A DNA stretch of 64,000 nucleotides from Aradus depressus (taxonomy: Eukaryota > Arthropoda > Insecta > Hemiptera > Aradidae). Every line of letters begins with the position of its first letter. Position 1 is the stretch's first letter. This document shows, piece by piece, positions 59,977-64,000 of this stretch. The translations under genes and the position numbers were made by a program. The stretch is from positions 34,532,045 through 34,596,044 of the forward strand of contig OY759221.1 in assembly GCA_963662175.1 (NCBI GenBank). The letters run 5' to 3'. Under the pieces are notes generated by a model. That model had not been told where the DNA came from and made no database searches. It saw only the letters and a program-made list of their open reading frames with translations.

Positions 59977-60154
59977 CTTTCATGCCCGGGCTTTAACTGT
60001 AAGGTAATATCGTTTACTACAAGAGCGCTCTTTCGTCACTCTCGTAGACATGAGCCCGACTTTACTGTGGGAGTTCTAAATTTTCATTCACCTATGGATC
60101 TTTAACGAGTACCTGTCATCGTACAGGTCCCATCCGAAGGACGGCGTGCTCAAT
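59977..60154 (-). mobile_element. S1 SINE fragment inside R1
   Basis: 3' end and part of the body; head missing. It has R1 sequence on both sides. Confidence 0.8.
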
Positions 60155-60395
60155 TTTATATGTGTATCTAGAGCCCTAAGAGGACGACATCTATTGATTT
60201 TCAGCCAAATCGGCCGAAGGTGAAGAGAGAGATCAGAGGAGATAGACTCATTTCAACAACCCTAATAACTGCTATCGACACGAAATTTAGTTTGAGGATT
60301 TAGAAGGTCATACTTGACTCAATTATTGATTTAACGCCAACTTTAAGAGTTAATTCTTGCTGGGGATGTACCTTGTAGGTGATTTACCGTCTCTT
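60155..60395 (+). repeat. R1 modular repeat, continuation and terminus
   Basis: 'ttttcagccaaatcggccga', one further module, then the terminus 'ggggatgtaccttgtaggtg'. Confidence 0.65.
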
Positions 60396-60634
60396 TTCCC
60401 TCTCCTCTCCTCCTAGCTAAGGCCACCTCCAGGGTCATCTTAACCTAATTAAGATTCACATAAAATTGTATAAAATCCCCAGGTCTGTAATTAGCATTAG
60501 AACAGACTGTAGTGAAGATGATAAAGCAAGGTTCCCGTCAGATTCACACTGTCTGCTTACAAGGATATTTCAAGGTTCGGCATTCCTAGTTCTATCTGCT
60601 CATAAAACTAAATAGGGCCTTCTAAAAAAACCAG
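60396..60634. other. Intergenic, nothing recognised
   Basis: No gene. Confidence 0.35.
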
Positions 60635-61185
60635 TCGACCGACTGAATAAAAATCAATCAGACTTACATAGGGCTTCTAAATCCTCATAATAAATTTCGT
60701 GTCTATACATTCATTCTATAGGGAGTTATCGTCTTCACAGGCACACACATCTGTAATGAATAACAATAGTTATTTAAAAAAATTATATTTTTATTATTAT
60801 TTATTTATTAGTATAAACACTTTTTTTTTTTATAACTATTTTAGATTTATTATTCTTTAAGATAAATCGACAGTTATCAGAGGTTTTAGGTTAAGCCTCC
60901 CCTAATCACCCCTTCCCGTTGGCCGATTGGTCTGAAAATTAATATATGTCGTCCTCTTGGAGATCTGGATGTACATATAAAATTTCGTGTCGATTCGTAC
61001 ATTCTATCAGGAGTTATCGTGTTCACAGACACACAGATAGAGTTTGTTTTTCTTATTCGGAATATACAGGTCGGAAAACTTGAAATTCTGTTGAAAACTC
61101 CCCATGCAATATTTGACCGGTTACATAACTTTCCCTATAGGGATGGGTATAGATACTTCGTATAACTGGGGAAGTAAAAAATGTA
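60635..61185 (-). repeat. R1 modular repeat copies (minus)
   Basis: Module at 60660-60760, low-complexity AT insert at 60770-60860, modules at 60875-61030, head ending CTGGGGAAGTAAAA at about 61160-61175. Confidence 0.65.
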
Positions 61186-61882
61186 TATCTACATAAATAA
61201 AACAAAAAACAATAACATAATAAAATCCATGATAATAATAATTTAAGCAAAAGAAGTTTCAATGGAACTTATAGAATATTGGTGGAGGATCTCAAGAAAA
61301 TGAAAAAATGAAAGTATAAATAAAAGCTTTTATAATTGAAACATGACTTAATATGAGGGTTGTTGTTTTATTTTTGAACAATAAGAAGAAAGTTCCGTTT
61401 CGAATATTGGTTAACGCCTTGCCCAATGCGTTATTTCTGTCTTAGAAATTAAAAAACAAATTGTTGATTTTCTCTTTTTTTAAGTTGCCCTCATTATTGT
61501 CTTCTAGTGTAGTTTCCATGATATTTCACAATTCTTGATAACCTTTTCTAGGCTGGGAGCAAACATTCTAGTAATTACCTATTAAATATTGTTACGTATG
61601 TGAATGTCTGGGAGACATAACCTGATGAACTTTAAATGAGACGTAGTTTCGTAAATTATACCAAATGTTTCTCTAGTTTTGGCCTCTTGTGAAATATTGT
61701 CATATGGTTTCGTGCTGAGGGAACCAATCCGATCTTAGATCAAATGAAAAACAATTATTTATTTATTATATACTGGTCTTTTCTCTGTCTATATTATGTA
61801 TATTTCTGAAATATATCTGCATGTATTTCTGACACCGATCTGTGTTAATATAGTGAAGAAAAAAAAAAAAAAAAAAACATCG
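61186..61882. other. Intergenic, nothing recognised
   Basis: Ends in an A-run (61859-61877). No gene. Confidence 0.4.
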
Positions 61883-62070
61883 AAGGCGCTGGTAGCTCAG
61901 AGAACCCTGGCTGAGCCACGCCGTCCTTTGGAAGGGACGTTAAGCGATGGTCCCGAGCCTAAACGATGTCAGGTACTCGTTAAAGACCCCTCCTCTATGT
62001 TCGTAAAATTTTATGACTCCCATAGTAGAGTTGGGCTCAAGTCCACCAGAGTGACGAAAGACGGCTCATG
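61883..62070 (+). mobile_element. S1 SINE, internally deleted
   Basis: Start of the head (GGCGCTGGTAGCTCAG) is joined directly to the 'cacgccgtcctttgg' block, removing box B. The body runs to 'agtgacgaaag'. Confidence 0.82.
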
Positions 62071-62093
62071 AAAGTGATTTATATACATATATA

Positions 62094-62462
62094 CAGTAGA
62101 ACCTCTTTAAGTCAAACCTCGATAAGTCGAAAACCACCAAAACTCGAAAAAAAAGTTTTGTTCCTTTCCCTTCAAGCCCCAAAACCTCCATTACTCGAAA
62201 TTTCAACCCTCTATTAGTCGAAATAATCAGTGAGTCCCTACAAGCCATTTTGGTACATATTTTCCCTCTATAACTCGAAAACATAAATTGGACCTCTGTA
62301 TCTCGAACATAGCAATGTTTTATTTTACAACCTTTACTACTCGATTATTTGAAACTTATTACCTCTATAGCTTGAAGAAAAATAAGTTACCGACTTTAAG
62401 AATTTGCCGACAATGTACTCCATTGTTTCTTAGAAAACAATTTAGGAGTATACAATACTATT
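62094..62462 (+). mobile_element. pogo/Tc1-like MITE fragment
   Basis: TA followed by CAGTAGAACCTCTTTAAGTC, then several 'CTCGAA/GTCGAA' repeats. That start is typical of pogo/Tigger-type non-autonomous elements. The opposite terminus is not found before the S1 at 62463. Confidence 0.65.
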
Positions 62463-62741
62463 AGAGCACTCTTTCGTCACTCTGATGGTCCATGAGCCCG
62501 ACTCTACTGTGGGAGTTTTTGCCTACCCTAAATTTTTATTCACCTAGGGTAGGGGTCTTTAACGAGTAACTGACATCGTACAGGCTCGGGACCATCGCTT
62601 AACGTCCCATCCGAAGGACGGCGTGCTTAAGTTTATTTTACCTCCCAGATAAAATAACCTAAGAGCCTAGGTCGGGCTTGGAACCCACGATCTTGAGCTC
62701 AGAAGTCAAGCACGCATACCACTGAGCTACCGGCGCCCTCT
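62463..62741 (-). mobile_element. S1 SINE, 3'-truncated
   Basis: Complete tRNA-like head at the right (GAGCTACCGGCGCCCTC) and body up to 'agagcactctttcgtcact'; the extreme 3' part is missing. Confidence 0.88.
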
Positions 62742-62814
62742 ATACGTATATATGTTATTTATTTATAAACGTTGATGTATATAGGCCCTAGACTGTCAAC
62801 AGTCTATAAATATA

Positions 62815-63071
62815 TTTTCACTTAGCTATACGGATGTTATGTAATCTGTTAAAAATTTCATGTTTCCCGATACCACGATTTCAAAAATAAAAAGTCGTCG
62901 ATGGATCACCAGTTATGTACTTCCCCAGAACGAATTTATCAATTAAGTTATCGCTTCCCCTTCAAAGCCCTGGACTCCCCTTCCCTTCGGCTGATTTCGC
63001 TGAAAATTAACAGGTATTGTCCTCATAGGGGTTTTTGACTTGAAATATGAAATTTAATGTTGATCCATTCA
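62815..63071 (-). repeat. R1 copies, head fragment plus inverted modules
   Basis: 62815-62895 is an R1 head on plus. From 62903 the minus-strand terminus (GTACTTCCCCAGAACGAATT) and one module follow. Confidence 0.6.
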
Positions 63072-63416
63072 TTACATGCCAAAGCATGTAAGGAGACTGT
63101 AACTAAAAAAATTAATAGTTTGAGTTGCTGTCAGTCTTTCATGAGTGGTTATTGCATTTCTCATATTTGTGTCTTGCTTTTTTATTAAATGAGAAACTAA
63201 TGAATGTAGTTGAAGATAAGTTTCTTCGTCCATTCTCAAATAATTATTCCAATCTTTAGGATGAAACCTGAGCTCCTCCAAAATATTTATATGTGAATAT
63301 TTCGCCCTTTTTGAAAGCCAGTCTTTAACCCAAATTTTTCTTCGATTTATTTTTTTGGATGCAACAATGTAAATAGCCACAGCACCATATAACAACAATT
63401 CCTCATTACTTGACAT
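63072..63416 (-). pseudogene. PIF/Harbinger transposase N-terminal fragment
   Basis: 114-codon ATG-initiated frame. Residues ~25-95 (KIWVKDWLSKR, ELRFHPKDWNNYLRMDEETY, LIKKQDTNMRNAITTHERLT) match the N-terminal region of HARBI1/PIF-type nucleases, which typically read WVR..L..R, YLRM and KQDT.MR.AI...ERL. The DDE catalytic core is missing: the frame leaves homology after ERLTATQTI and ends in R1 sequence. A dead, 3'-deleted copy. Confidence 0.85.
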
Positions 63417-63627
63417 TTTTAATTTAATTTATTATAAATTATTTAAACAAACAAATCAAAGCTCGAAATAAACTTTTATTCCAAAATAAAAACAAGATGA
63501 TGTCACACACTCAACTGACTGTGTGTAGACACCAGACCTATCAGTTCGATTTGATCAGTTTTAACTGATTTTAAAACTGATCAAATCGAACTGACACACC
63601 AAACTGACCGTGTATAGGGGGCCTTAG
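63417..63627 (-). mobile_element. Terminal region of the Harbinger element, with 23-bp hairpin
   Basis: A perfect 23-bp inverted repeat at 63541-63563 / 63572-63594 (8-nt loop) lies just inside an end reading GGGGGCCTTA (TTA = typical Harbinger target). The end itself reads, on the element strand, TAAGGCCCCCTATACACGGT. It is the 5' end of the transposon whose transposase fragment precedes it. Confidence 0.75.
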
Positions 63628-63765
63628 ACTAAGCACGAAATTTAGTAAGAAGATTCAGAAGTCCTTGAGTCAGACACATCTTAATTTCAAACAATCTGTA
63701 AATCGGGTTCAGAGGATGAGCGAAAACTTAGTTAATCAATTCGCTCTGGGGAAGTACAGTTTTTC
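63628..63765 (+). repeat. R1 terminal fragment
   Basis: One module end and the terminus 'cgctctggggaagtacag'. Confidence 0.6.
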
Positions 63766-64000
63766 TGTTTTTTTAAAAATATATAGATGTTGGTATCAGT
63801 ATAGGGGGAGGGAGGGGGGGTCGAGGCGATGACCCCTTAATTCGCCCTCTGATAGGAACAGGTTACTTGCCGATATCCCGCTATATCGGGAAGACTATCC
63901 CAGACAGAAGCCCTGGTGACTAAAGTCTGCAGCAGATGACTTACATCATTGTCCGACCTATCTCTTCTCCCCGTTTCAGTTTCTCTTTTTACAAAAGGAC
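63766..64000. other. End of window, nothing recognised
   Basis: G-rich patch (63801-63820); no gene. Confidence 0.35.

Overview
The window looks like a repeat-dense stretch of an arthropod, most likely insect, nuclear genome. Support comes from eukaryotic splice sites and polyadenylation signals, TATA plus TCAGT-type initiators, a high-copy tRNA-derived SINE, non-LTR LINE debris, Penelope-like reverse transcriptase and ribozyme-like motifs, TA- and TTA-flanked DNA transposon remnants, and a SINE tail resembling the arthropod telomere unit TTAGG. I see no convincing conserved host gene. The only host-like candidate is a small two-exon reading frame at 7010-7293.

The centrepiece is an apparently complete Polinton/Maverick element at 24295-41896 (17,602 bp). 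It starts AG and ends CT, has 331-bp terminal inverted repeats that look identical by eye, and is flanked by the 6-bp duplication ATCGAT. From left to right it carries: a frameshifted mini-gene; a dUTPase (-); an unknown 270-aa gene (+) with a probable 5'UTR intron; a protein-primed family B DNA polymerase with an embedded endonuclease VII-like zinc module (+); and then a long minus-strand cluster. Read in the direction of transcription, that cluster runs from the right end: SOCS-box-like ORF, secreted glycoprotein-like ORF, two small ORFs, a BIR (IAP-like) protein, integrase with chromodomain, packaging ATPase, pX-like core peptide, a 421-aa conserved-type protein, phospholipase A2, adenain-like protease, single jelly-roll minor capsid, a 59-aa ORF and the double jelly-roll major capsid protein. 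Integrase and polymerase explain integration and replication. ATPase, protease, pX-like peptide, PLA2 and the two capsid proteins form a virion morphogenesis set. dUTPase, BIR, SOCS-box-like and secreted proteins look like host-interaction cargo. The PLA2 frame has an early in-frame stop, so this copy is not fully intact although its ends are.

Left flank (1-24294): LINE fragments (1303-1521; an intact gag-like LINE ORF1 at 11774-13051 without its ORF2), a foldback element (3029-3497), a Penelope-like RT fragment (15473-16057), many copies of a ~340-bp tRNA-derived SINE (called S1 here), and copies of a modular ~135-bp-unit repeat (called R1).

Right flank (41897-64000): more S1 and R1, inverted pairs of Penelope-type hammerhead-like motifs, one of them split by a 614-bp TA-flanked MITE, a 31-bp perfect inverted repeat, a decayed LINE ORF2 C-terminus (53650-54366), a pogo-like MITE fragment, and a PIF/Harbinger transposase N-terminus with its terminal end (63072-63627). 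All family assignments come from motif reading; no database search was run.
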